Source: Planctomycetota bacterium
GTDB lineage: Bacteria > Planctomycetota > UBA1135 > UBA2386
Assembly: GCA_023433825.1 (NCBI GenBank)
Contig: JAEYTU010000541.1
Coordinates: 1 to 5,829, forward strand
Reading direction: 5' to 3'
DNA: 5,829 nt
Shown piece after piece: positions 1 to 5,829 of the stretch (the first letter of the stretch is position 1; every line of letters begins with the position of its first letter). The notes under the pieces are model-generated. The model saw nothing but the letters and a program-made list of their open reading frames with translations, was not told the DNA's origin and did no database searches. A program made the position numbers and the translations under genes.

Positions 1-375
1 GCCGCATGCACGGCGCGCGGTTGGCCGCGGCTTCACGACGCCGCGGTCGCGGGTGCGCCGCCGCCGCCGAGCCCGGCGCCGCTGACGAACGGCCGCGCCG
101 TCCGCGTCGTCTTCGGTGAGCGAGTGCGCGACGGTCGGTTGCAGTCGGTCCGCGCCGACGAAGCGACGGTCCGGGTCGCGGACGACGGCGGCGTCACGTT
201 CCCGACCGTTCCGCTGTCGGAGGTCGAGCCGGTCGCTCCGTCGGTCGACGAGGCCCTCGTCGCCGCGGCGACGACACGACCGCTGCGTGCGCGGCTGTGG
301 GTCGCGCACCTCGTCGAACGCGGACAGCGGGACGACCCGCGCGTCGCGGCCTGGCTCGCTCACTTCGGCGACTGA
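1..375 (+). CDS. C-terminal part of a protein with a small SH3-like/beta-barrel module (5' end outside window)
   Basis: I do not recognise a named family. The frame is open from the first base to the TGA at 373-375 (124 codons), so the gene very probably begins to the left. In order it shows an Ala/Pro-rich stretch with a PPPPSP linker (about residues 15-28), then alternating hydrophobic strands with G and D/E turns (about residues 31-78, e.g. GRAVRVVFGE, GRLQSVRAD, ATVRVADDGG, VPLSEVEPV). This resembles a small SH3-like or Lsm-like beta barrel. A short helical tail ends in AAWLAHFGD. A GTG at 124 could be a start, but it would cut into the first strands of the beta module and has no convincing ribosome site, so I prefer a 5'-truncated gene. 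The assignment to a barrel fold is inferred from the strand pattern only. The last 16 bases overlap the end of the opposite-strand antiporter gene. Confidence 0.6.
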   Translation, partial: AACTARGWPRLHDAAVAGAPPPPSPAPLTNGRAVRVVFGERVRDGRLQSVRADEATVRVADDGGVTFPTVPLSEVEPVAPSVDEALVAAATTRPLRARLWVAHLVERGQRDDPRVAAWLAHFGD

Positions 376-2369
376 TCGAGCGCTGCCGTCGGATCGCGCC
401 CGAACCACCGCAGGAACAGAGCGAGCGCCGCGCAACCCGCCAGCAGCGTGACCGGCCACCACTGCGGTCCGAGCAACGTCGCCGGCAGGTAGCCGAACAC
501 GATGGCCGCCGCCATTCCGACGAAGGCGTACGGCAACTGCGTGCGAACGTGATGCAGGTGGTCGCTGCCGCTGCCGACCGACGCCAGCACGGTCGTGTCG
601 CTGATCGGCGAACAGTGGTCGCCGAAGATCGACCCGTCGAGAACGGCGCCGACCGTCAGCACGACGAGCATCGCGCCGCCGATCGCCGGCGCGGTCTCGC
701 CGAGCGCGTGGGCGAGGACGACGACGTTCGGCAGCAGGATCGCCATCGTTCCCCACGACGTGCCGGTCGCGAACGAGATGCCGGCGGCGAGCAGGAACAG
801 CGTGACGGGCAGCAACGTCGGGTCGAGGGCGTGGCCGACGGACGCCGCGAGGAACGGACCGGTCTGCAGGTCGTCGCGGCTCGCGTGGCCGAGGCACCAG
901 GCGAAGATCAGGATGCCGATGCCGGGCAGCAGCGCGACTGCGGCACGCGCGGCTGTGTTCGCCAACTCGATCGGCGTCGTCGCCCCGCGCACCAGCGGCA
1001 TCAGTCCCGCTGCCGCTGCCGCGACGGAGGAGCCGAGGAACAGCGACCAGACGGGCTCGCCGTTGCCGAGGACGAAACGGATCGACTCGCCGACGCCGAG
1101 GCCGTCCGGCAGGGCCAGCGCACCGTTCTCGTAGAGCCCGTGCAGTGCCATCGCCGCGAACGTGACGACCAGCAGCGCGACGATCGGGACGACGGCGTCG
1201 CGAGCCCGCGCACCGGCGCGATGTTCGCTCGACGCCGCGAACGAGCGCGAGACCAGTGGTTTCGCGTCGTCGGCGAGCGGCTTGCCGTCGTGCCACGCGC
1301 GTCGCTGCGCTGCGAGCATCGGTCCGAACTCGCGCCGCAGCACGATCGTCAGCGCGACGAACACGAGCGCGAAGATGCAGTACGCGCGGAACGGCAACGA
1401 CGCGACGAACACCGCGTACCCGTCGTCGACCGTCATCGGCGCGCCGTCGACACCGGTGACCTCGGGAAGCTGCGGCGCGAACGTCGAGACCTCGTAGGCG
1501 ACCCAGGTCGACAGCAGCGACAACCCGGCGACCGGCGCCGCGGTCGAGTCGACGATGTAGGCGAGCTTCTCGCGCGACACGCGATTGCGATCGGTCAGCG
1601 GGCGCATCGTCGATCCGGCGACGAGGCAGTTCGTGTAGTCGTCGAAGAAGATCGCGAGACCGGTCGCATACGCGGCGAGCTGCGCGCGAACGGGACCATG
1701 CGCGTGGCGCTGCAGCCGTTCGACGAGTGCCTGGATGCCGCCGGACCGAGTCATCCAGGCGACGGCGACGAACAGCGCGAAGACGAAGCCGAGGATCTGG
1801 AAGCTGAACTCGTCGCGCAGCGTTCGCTGCCACAGCGTGACGGTGACGAAGTGCTCGATGCCGGCGCCGAGACTCTCGCGATGGGCGATGCCGCCGACGA
1901 TGCCGGCGACGAGCAGCGACGGCAGGATCCGGAGGGTCAGCAGCGCCAGCACGATCGCGACGAGGGCCGGCAGCAGGCTGCGACGGTCCGGCGGTCGCAT
2001 GACTTCGTGGATCGCCGTCGTCGCACCGTCGAACAGCGTCGCGCGGTAGCCGTCGGCGCCGATCCGGAGCTCGATCCCGAGCCGGACCCCGGGAAGTGCG
2101 TCGCGCCCGTTCGCTCGGCTCCACTCGCGCGCGGCGCGATCGATCCGGGCGCTGCGTTCCGTGTCGTCGCCAGTGGGGGGTAGCCAGACGACGGCCGCTC
2201 CGGTGGCGGCGCGCTCGGGTCCGAGCAGCGTCGGGAGCGGCGATGCGTCGCCGATCAGCCACGTGCGGACCGACGCGGTCGCGAGTTCGCGCGGGTCGGC
2301 CGCGGGCAAGAACCACCACGCGAGCACGCACAGCGCCGCGAACACGGCACGGACGCGAAGCCCGATCAC
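360..2369 (-). CDS. NhaC-family Na+/H+ antiporter with an extra N-terminal exported domain
   Basis: Integral inner-membrane protein of 669 residues, expected to exchange Na+ (or another cation) for H+. The core from about residue 131 matches the NhaC family: the typical opening RRSLLPALVAIVLALLTLR, the signature IFFDDYTNCLVAGSTMRPLTD (240-260), REKLAYIVDSTAAPVAGL (266-283), ATGTSWGTMAILLP (534-547) and DGSIFGDHCSPISDTTV (578-594). About 11-13 hydrophobic segments lie between residues 131 and 655. Before this core is an unusual extension: one hydrophobic segment (about 5-23, FAALCVLAWWFLP) and a roughly 105-residue soluble stretch (about 25-130), probably on the outer face of the membrane. The GTG start is the first possible one, because a TGA lies two codons upstream in the same frame; its ribosome site is weak. 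Exact ion specificity cannot be read from sequence, and other members of this transporter superfamily carry amino or organic acids. I therefore give the family and no symbol. It is transcribed alone, divergently from the coiled-coil gene. Confidence 0.93.
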   Translation of the reverse strand: MIGLRVRAVFAALCVLAWWFLPAADPRELATASVRTWLIGDASPLPTLLGPERAATGAAVVWLPPTGDDTERSARIDRAAREWSRANGRDALPGVRLGIELRIGADGYRATLFDGATTAIHEVMRPPDRRSLLPALVAIVLALLTLRILPSLLVAGIVGGIAHRESLGAGIEHFVTVTLWQRTLRDEFSFQILGFVFALFVAVAWMTRSGGIQALVERLQRHAHGPVRAQLAAYATGLAIFFDDYTNCLVAGSTMRPLTDRNRVSREKLAYIVDSTAAPVAGLSLLSTWVAYEVSTFAPQLPEVTGVDGAPMTVDDGYAVFVASLPFRAYCIFALVFVALTIVLRREFGPMLAAQRRAWHDGKPLADDAKPLVSRSFAASSEHRAGARARDAVVPIVALLVVTFAAMALHGLYENGALALPDGLGVGESIRFVLGNGEPVWSLFLGSSVAAAAAGLMPLVRGATTPIELANTAARAAVALLPGIGILIFAWCLGHASRDDLQTGPFLAASVGHALDPTLLPVTLFLLAAGISFATGTSWGTMAILLPNVVVLAHALGETAPAIGGAMLVVLTVGAVLDGSIFGDHCSPISDTTVLASVGSGSDHLHHVRTQLPYAFVGMAAAIVFGYLPATLLGPQWWPVTLLAGCAALALFLRWFGRDPTAALDQSPK

Positions 2370-2471
2370 CGGTCACGCCGGTGGAGGCTGTCCTCCGTTC
2401 GAGGTAGCTTCGCCGCGTTCCTTCGACCCGTTCGTCGGTCTGCTCGCCGCTTCGTTCGCGCAACGCCCCGC
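2370..2471. promoter_or_regulatory. Divergent intergenic spacer, presumed promoters for both directions
   Basis: This 102-bp spacer separates the GTG of the antiporter gene from the ATG of the plus-strand coiled-coil gene. By position it must hold the start signals of the antiporter gene and probably of the coiled-coil/asnS unit. I see no clear -35/-10 pair. A TAGCTT at 2405-2410 is a poor -10-like match only. The spacer contains a short perfect inverted repeat, GGAGG-CTGT-CCTCC (2383-2396), and many TTCG tetramers, which may simply reflect base composition. The regulatory role is inferred from gene layout. Confidence 0.4.
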
Positions 2472-3020
2472 ATGGAAACGCTCCAGTTCAGCCTGTTCTT
2501 CGCCGCGCTCGTCGTCGGCTACATCATCGTGCACATGCGCGTGGCGCGCTTCGAGCGACATCTGCGGGAGCTGTCGGGCCTGCGCGTCATCGCGGATCGC
2601 CTGCACGGGATCGGCGAACTCGTCGAGAAGGTCCGCGTCGATCGCGTCGAGACGCGGCTCGATCGGATCGACGGCGCGCTCGAACGGTTGCACGAGGATC
2701 TGCAGCAGCTCGTCGATCTCGGGGAACGACACGAACGCGAGGGTGCCGTCGCGCGCGTTCCCGTGGCGCCGGTGCTGCTGCCATCGCCTGCCGCGTCGAC
2801 TGGAATCCAGTTGTTGACGACGGTGGAATCCCGCCTCGCCGCTCTGGGCTACGACCGCGTGCGCGTCCTCACCGACCTCGCGACGATCACACCCGAGCAG
2901 CCGGTCGACCTGTCCGTCGAATGCGAGCGCAACGAGATGCCGTTCAAGGGCAAGGTCGTCGTCCAGCAGGGAAACGTGCTCGACGTCCGGTTGCAGAGCG
3001 TCGCGCAGACCTTTCCGTGA
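2472..3020 (+). CDS. Small membrane-anchored coiled-coil protein of unknown function
   Basis: I do not recognise this 182-residue protein. It has three visible parts. Residues about 4-22 (LQFSLFFAALVVGYIIVHM) form a hydrophobic segment with basic residues right after it, suggesting an N-terminal anchor with the rest in the cytoplasm. Residues about 24-90 are charged and heptad-like with evenly spaced L/I/V (e.g. VETRLDRIDGALERLHEDLQ), a likely coiled coil. After a linker (VAPVLLPSPAAS, about 98-109) comes a compact alpha/beta-like domain (111-182): a helix (VESRLAALGYDRV) and then strands (VDLSVECER, FKGKVVVQQG, VLDVRLQSV), ending in TFP. The ATG follows the hydrophobic pattern well, although no good Shine-Dalgarno is visible. 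It lies 39 bp upstream of asnS on the same strand, so the two are probably co-transcribed. Reality as a gene is supported by the coherent domain plan and codon use; function is unknown. Confidence 0.82.
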   Translation: METLQFSLFFAALVVGYIIVHMRVARFERHLRELSGLRVIADRLHGIGELVEKVRVDRVETRLDRIDGALERLHEDLQQLVDLGERHEREGAVARVPVAPVLLPSPAASTGIQLLTTVESRLAALGYDRVRVLTDLATITPEQPVDLSVECERNEMPFKGKVVVQQGNVLDVRLQSVAQTFP

Positions 3021-3048
3021 CCCGGTTCCCGGCGTGATCGTCGGGGCC

Positions 3049-3053
3049 AGGAG
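3049..3053 (+). promoter_or_regulatory. Ribosome binding site of asnS
   Basis: AGGAG stands six bases before the ATG at 3060, a near-ideal Shine-Dalgarno. It is the clearest ribosome site in the window and fixes the asnS start there, since the preceding in-frame sequence does not extend the synthetase fold. Confidence 0.75.
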
Positions 3054-3059
3054 CAGCGC

Positions 3060-4379
3060 ATGTCCGAGCAAGTCTTCGAGGGCCAGACGGCCGTCTCGAT
3101 TCGTCGCCTGAAGCAGCACGTCGGCCAGGACGTCCTCGTCCAAGGCTGGCTCTACAACATGCGCAGCAAGGGCAAGCTGCACTTCCTGCTGATCCGCGAC
3201 GGCACCGGCGTCGTGCAGTCGGTCGTCTTCAAGGGCGACGTCGCCGAGGCGGACTTCGAGGCCGCAGGGCAACTGACGCAGGAGTCGAGCGTGCGCGTGA
3301 TCGGCACCGTCAAGGCGGACGAACGTTCGCCGGGCGGCGTCGAGATCGCCGTCAAGCGACTCGCGGTCGTCCACCGCGCCGAGCCGTACCCGATCTCACC
3401 GAAGGAGCACGGCACGGCGTTCCTGATGGAGCATCGGCACCTGTGGCTCCGATCGAGCCGACCGTCGGCGATCCTGCGGATTCGCGACGAGGTGATTCGC
3501 GCGATCCGCGACTTCTTCCACGTGCGCGTGTTCGCGTGCGTCGACTCGGCGATCTTCACGCCCAACGCATGCGAGGGGACGAGCACGTTGTTCGAGGTCG
3601 AGTACTTCGGCGACAAGGCATACCTGACGCAGTCCGGACAGCTCTACGGCGAGGCGAGCGCGATGGCGCTCGGCAAGGTCTACGTGTTCGGGCCGACGTT
3701 CCGCGCCGAGAAGAGCAAGACGCGCCGGCACCTGACCGAGTTCTGGATGATCGAGCCGGAGGCCGCGTTCTACGACCTCGACGACGTCATGAAGCTCGCC
3801 GAGGACTTCGTCTCGACGATCGTCGGGCGAGTGCTGGAGAACCGGCGCGAGGACTTGAAGGTGCTCGAGCGCGACATCGGCAAGCTGGAGCCGGCGGCGA
3901 ACGCGCCGTACCCGCGGATCACCTACGACGAGGCGGTCGCGAAGCTGCACGCGGCGGGGCACGCGTTCGAATGGGGGAACGACCTCGGTGCGCCCGACGA
4001 GACCGTCATCGGTGCTGGCTACGACCGTCCGGTCATGGTTCACCGCTGGCCGGCGCAGGTGAAGGCGTTCTACATGAAGCGCGATCCGGCGAACCCGCGC
4101 CTCGCGCTCGGCGTCGACATGATCGCGAGCGAGGGGTACGGCGAAATCGTCGGCGGTGCGCAACGCGAGGACGACCTCGCGTTGCTCGCAGCCCGGATCC
4201 ACGAAGAGAACCTGCCGGAGGAAGCGTTCCGCTGGTACCTCGACCTGCGTCGCTTCGGCAGCGTGCCGCACGGCGGATTCGGCCTCGGACTCGAACGCAC
4301 GCTGTCGTGGATCTGCGGTGTCGACCACCTGCGCGAGACGATCCCGTTCCCGCGGATGCTCTACAAAATCTATCCCTGA
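3060..4379 (+). CDS. asnS: Asparaginyl-tRNA synthetase (asparagine--tRNA ligase)
   Basis: Cytoplasmic class IIb aminoacyl-tRNA synthetase that attaches asparagine to tRNA-Asn using ATP. At 439 residues it has the size of the compact form of the family. Residues about 12-105 form the OB-fold anticodon-binding domain (DVLVQGWLYNMRSKGKLHFL, IRDGTGVVQ). The catalytic domain follows: ACEGTSTLFEV (170-180), TQSGQLYGE (190-198), motif 2 FRAEKSKTRRHLTEFWMIEPE (214-234), FYMKRDP (337-343), DMIASEGYGEIVGGAQRED (353-371) and motif 3 GFGLGLERTLSWICG (406-420), ending RETIPFPRMLYKIYP. The QSGQL signature and this C-terminal ending favour AsnRS; the closely related aspartyl enzyme normally has QSPQL. Its presence implies the direct route to Asn-tRNA, whatever amidotransferase the genome may also hold. 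The Shine-Dalgarno AGGAG supports the ATG. Small departures from what I recall as usual are GGAQRE rather than GGSQRE and MVHRWPAQVKAFYM in the active-site lid region; all key catalytic motifs are intact. Confidence 0.97.
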   Translation: MSEQVFEGQTAVSIRRLKQHVGQDVLVQGWLYNMRSKGKLHFLLIRDGTGVVQSVVFKGDVAEADFEAAGQLTQESSVRVIGTVKADERSPGGVEIAVKRLAVVHRAEPYPISPKEHGTAFLMEHRHLWLRSSRPSAILRIRDEVIRAIRDFFHVRVFACVDSAIFTPNACEGTSTLFEVEYFGDKAYLTQSGQLYGEASAMALGKVYVFGPTFRAEKSKTRRHLTEFWMIEPEAAFYDLDDVMKLAEDFVSTIVGRVLENRREDLKVLERDIGKLEPAANAPYPRITYDEAVAKLHAAGHAFEWGNDLGAPDETVIGAGYDRPVMVHRWPAQVKAFYMKRDPANPRLALGVDMIASEGYGEIVGGAQREDDLALLAARIHEENLPEEAFRWYLDLRRFGSVPHGGFGLGLERTLSWICGVDHLRETIPFPRMLYKIYP

Positions 4380-4391
4380 CGTATCTGTCCG

Positions 4392-4418
4392 TGACGTCCG
4401 CGGCGCCGATCGACGTCA
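4392..4418. terminator. Candidate bidirectional terminator between convergent genes
   Basis: A perfect 7-bp inverted repeat, TGACGTC (4392-4398) and GACGTCA (4412-4418), encloses a 13-base GC-rich loop containing the palindrome GGCGCC. It sits between the asnS stop (4377-4379) and the end of the opposite-strand thioredoxin-fold gene, and its right arm includes that gene's stop codon. Neither strand has a T-tract after it, so intrinsic termination is uncertain. GACGTC is itself palindromic, so part of the symmetry could be chance. Confidence 0.35.
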
Positions 4419-5345
4419 GCGCGGCGTCCCGTATGCGCGCAGGACGCGGCGCAGATCGGCGATCGGCAGATCGCGCGCGACGATCGTCAAGTCGGATCCG
4501 AGCAGGAAGCTCTGCGGCAGCGCGCTGACGTGCCAGTCGAGGATCGACGGATCGAGCACGTCGCGCTGGCAGTGCACGACCGGAGCTTCGATGCGGAGAT
4601 CGGCGACGGCCTTGCGCAGCGCCGCCTCGTCGCGCGCGATCGCGAAGACGATCCACTGTTCGAGGGATTGACCGGCATCGACCCACGCGTCGCGCAACGC
4701 GGTCAGCGTTCGCGACGACGCCGGCGAATCGGGTGACCAGAACACGATGAACGCCGGGCGTCCGCGCAGGCGTGAGAGGTCGCGCGAACGGCCGGTCAGA
4801 TCCTGTCGCGGGTCGAACTTCGGCGCCTTCTCGCCGGCCTTCGGCGCGTCGCTAACCCGCAGTCGCTGGAGTTCGGCTTCGGCGAGGCGCGCGAATCGGC
4901 TGCCGGCGTGATCCCGCAAGATGCGGTGGATCATCACCTCTGCGCGTGTGCGGTCGTCCAGAACCACCGCTGCTTGCACGACGCCGTACAGCGCACGAGC
5001 CTGCAGCTCGCGCAGTGTTTCGTCGGGGATCGCCGTCGCGCCGACGATGACCTCCTCGTACTGAGCGATGGCTTCGGCCAGCGCGATCCGGTGCAGCAGC
5101 AAGTTCCCCAGCAGGACTCGCGCGCGCAGCACGCTGGCCGACGGACGAGCGGCGTGCTCCGTCAGGAACGCGCGCAGCCACGCCTCGTGCTCGACGGTCG
5201 TGCCGCCCGCGGCGAGCCGCTGGCTCAACGCTGCGAAGGCCCGGTCGACGGCGTCGGTGTCGGACTGCGCATTCGCGAGTCGCGTCGCGGCGGCGAGGAC
5301 GACGCATGCGCCGACCACGGCGAAGGTGCGGTGGGTGCGAGTCAC
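4416..5345 (-). CDS. Exported TPR-like/thioredoxin-fold protein lacking the CxxC cysteines
   Basis: Predicted secreted or periplasmic protein of 309 residues. Counted from the GTG at 5345, residues 1-26 are a signal peptide: basic start MTRTHR, hydrophobic core VVGACVVLAAA, cleavage likely after LANA. Residues about 30-165 are all-helical with TPR-like spacing (VLLGNLLLHRIALAEAIAQYEE, ALYGVVQAAVVLDD). Residues about 170-305 look like a TlpA/AhpC-type thioredoxin fold: GEKAPKFDPRQDLTGR, then RGRPAFIVFWSPDSPASS, and a cis-Pro strand ALPQSFLLGSD (275-285). At the redox site, where relatives have FWAxWCxPC, this protein has FWSPDSPAS (202-210): both cysteines are serine (207, 210). The only cysteine outside the signal peptide is C259, so it is unlikely to be a classical disulphide oxidoreductase; a binding or structural role is inferred. 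The same frame is open up to 5405, but the start at 5345 gives a proper signal peptide and a GTGA overlap with the stop of the upstream HEAT gene, with GGAG ten bases before it, pointing to coupled translation. Confidence 0.85.
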   Translation of the reverse strand: MTRTHRTFAVVGACVVLAAATRLANAQSDTDAVDRAFAALSQRLAAGGTTVEHEAWLRAFLTEHAARPSASVLRARVLLGNLLLHRIALAEAIAQYEEVIVGATAIPDETLRELQARALYGVVQAAVVLDDRTRAEVMIHRILRDHAGSRFARLAEAELQRLRVSDAPKAGEKAPKFDPRQDLTGRSRDLSRLRGRPAFIVFWSPDSPASSRTLTALRDAWVDAGQSLEQWIVFAIARDEAALRKAVADLRIEAPVVHCQRDVLDPSILDWHVSALPQSFLLGSDLTIVARDLPIADLRRVLRAYGTPR

Positions 5346-5829
5346 GGGCGTTCGACTCCGGCGCGCGCCGCGAACTTCCGAGCACCTTCGAGCAGCGCCG
5401 GCCAAGACGCATCCGGATCGAGGCCGAACGTCTCGCCATGCGCGCGCGTGATCGCCGAGATCGCGATGTGACGCTCCAGCGCCCAGCGCGGCTTGTCGGG
5501 CAAGCCGTGCGCACGTGCACCGTCGCGACCTTCCGGCGTGTCGGCGAGGAGCACGGCGACGAGGAACGGCGCCGCCGTCGCGGACTGACCGAGATCGAGC
5601 AGTGATGCGGCGGCCGCGACGCGGGTCAGCACGGCGGCGTCGGCATCCGCGACGATCCGCGTCAAACCGTCGACGATCGTCGGGTCGCCACGGAGGTTCA
5701 GGCGTCCGAGCGCCAGGGCCGCTTCCGGGGCTTCGGCGGCGTTCGATCGAGCGATCGTCAGCAGCGGCGGGACCGCCACGCTGCTTCCGACGCGGCCGAG
5801 TACGGCGATCACGGCCTGACGGCCGGGGC
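5342..5829 (-). CDS. HEAT-repeat protein, C-terminal part (5' end outside window)
   Basis: The frame runs open from the right edge to the TGA at 5344-5342, giving at least 161 residues of the C-terminal end; the start lies outside the window. It consists of Ala/Leu-rich paired helices typical of HEAT or PBS-lyase-like repeats: RQAVIAVLGRVGSSVAVPPLL at the edge, PEAALALGRLNLRGDPTIVDGL, and RVAAAASLLDLGQSATAAPFL. The final segment, RWALERHIAISAITRAHGETFGLD then ASWPALLEGARKFAA, looks like a helical cap. Such repeats form curved scaffolds for binding other proteins; no enzyme motif is visible here. A GTG at 5812 could serve as a start but would split the first visible repeat, so it is not chosen. 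The stop overlaps the GTG of the downstream thioredoxin-fold gene by four bases, so the two form an operon and may act together. Confidence 0.85.
   Translation of the reverse strand, partial: PGRQAVIAVLGRVGSSVAVPPLLTIARSNAAEAPEAALALGRLNLRGDPTIVDGLTRIVADADAAVLTRVAAAASLLDLGQSATAAPFLVAVLLADTPEGRDGARAHGLPDKPRWALERHIAISAITRAHGETFGLDPDASWPALLEGARKFAARAGVERP

Noticed and set aside
297..2183. A 628-codon open frame on the plus strand opposite the antiporter gene
   Set aside because: Its translation is a monotonous R/D/Q/E/A mixture with no domain or hydrophobic pattern, as expected for the antisense of a GC-rich gene, while the minus strand encodes clear NhaC motifs.
2405..2410. TAGCTT as a -10 promoter element
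   Set aside because: It matches the consensus at only three of six positions and has no -35 partner at the right distance.
2399..2460. Frequent TTCG tetramers in the divergent spacer, considered as a repeat array or operator set
   Set aside because: Spacing is irregular, the flanks differ, and TTCG is common throughout this GC-rich window, so chance explains it.
2373..3374. A 333-codon minus-strand frame spanning the coiled-coil gene and the start of asnS
   Set aside because: It crosses two well-supported plus-strand genes, is antisense to the asnS OB-fold and shows no recognisable motif.
3396..4328. A 310-codon minus-strand frame and a 361-codon plus-strand frame (3443-4528) over asnS
   Set aside because: Both are shadows of the unmistakable synthetase frame, rich in R, A, D and V with no structure of their own.
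5346..5405. A 20-residue longer N-terminus for the thioredoxin-fold protein, starting at 5405
   Set aside because: It would place an Arg-rich stretch before the signal peptide and overlap the HEAT gene by 64 bases; the GTG at 5345 gives a typical signal peptide and a standard 4-base overlap.

Overview
The DNA is very G+C-rich (well over 60% by eye), with strong G/C preference at third codon positions and long antisense shadow frames. The lineage is not certain. A planctomycete or similar large-genome, GC-rich bacterium fits best: there is an exported TPR-like/thioredoxin-fold protein coupled to a HEAT-repeat protein, a small SH3-like beta module at the end of a larger protein, and an NhaC-type antiporter with an extra exported domain. 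No rRNA, tRNA, CRISPR array, phage gene, insertion sequence or recognisable defence system is visible.

Layout. Bases 1-375 (+) hold the C-terminal end of a protein that starts left of the window; it has a Pro-rich linker and a small beta-rich domain. It converges on, and overlaps by 16 bp, a complete NhaC-family Na+/H+ antiporter gene on the minus strand (360-2369). A spacer of about 100 bp separates that gene from a divergent plus-strand pair: a small membrane-anchored coiled-coil protein of unknown function (2472-3020) and asparaginyl-tRNA synthetase asnS (3060-4379), 39 bp apart and probably co-transcribed. asnS converges, across a 36-bp gap that holds an inverted repeat, on a minus-strand pair. 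That pair is a HEAT-repeat protein, cut by the right edge (5342-5829), followed with a 4-bp GTGA overlap by an exported thioredoxin-fold protein (4416-5345) in which both redox cysteines are replaced by serine.

Together these are mostly chromosomal core and lineage-specific genes in three transcription blocks, two of which meet head-on with almost no spacer. The parts most worth following up are the degenerate SxxS thioredoxin-fold protein and its HEAT partner, the roughly 130-residue extension at the N-terminus of the antiporter, and the uncharacterised membrane-anchored protein upstream of asnS. I see no strong evidence of a new multi-gene system.
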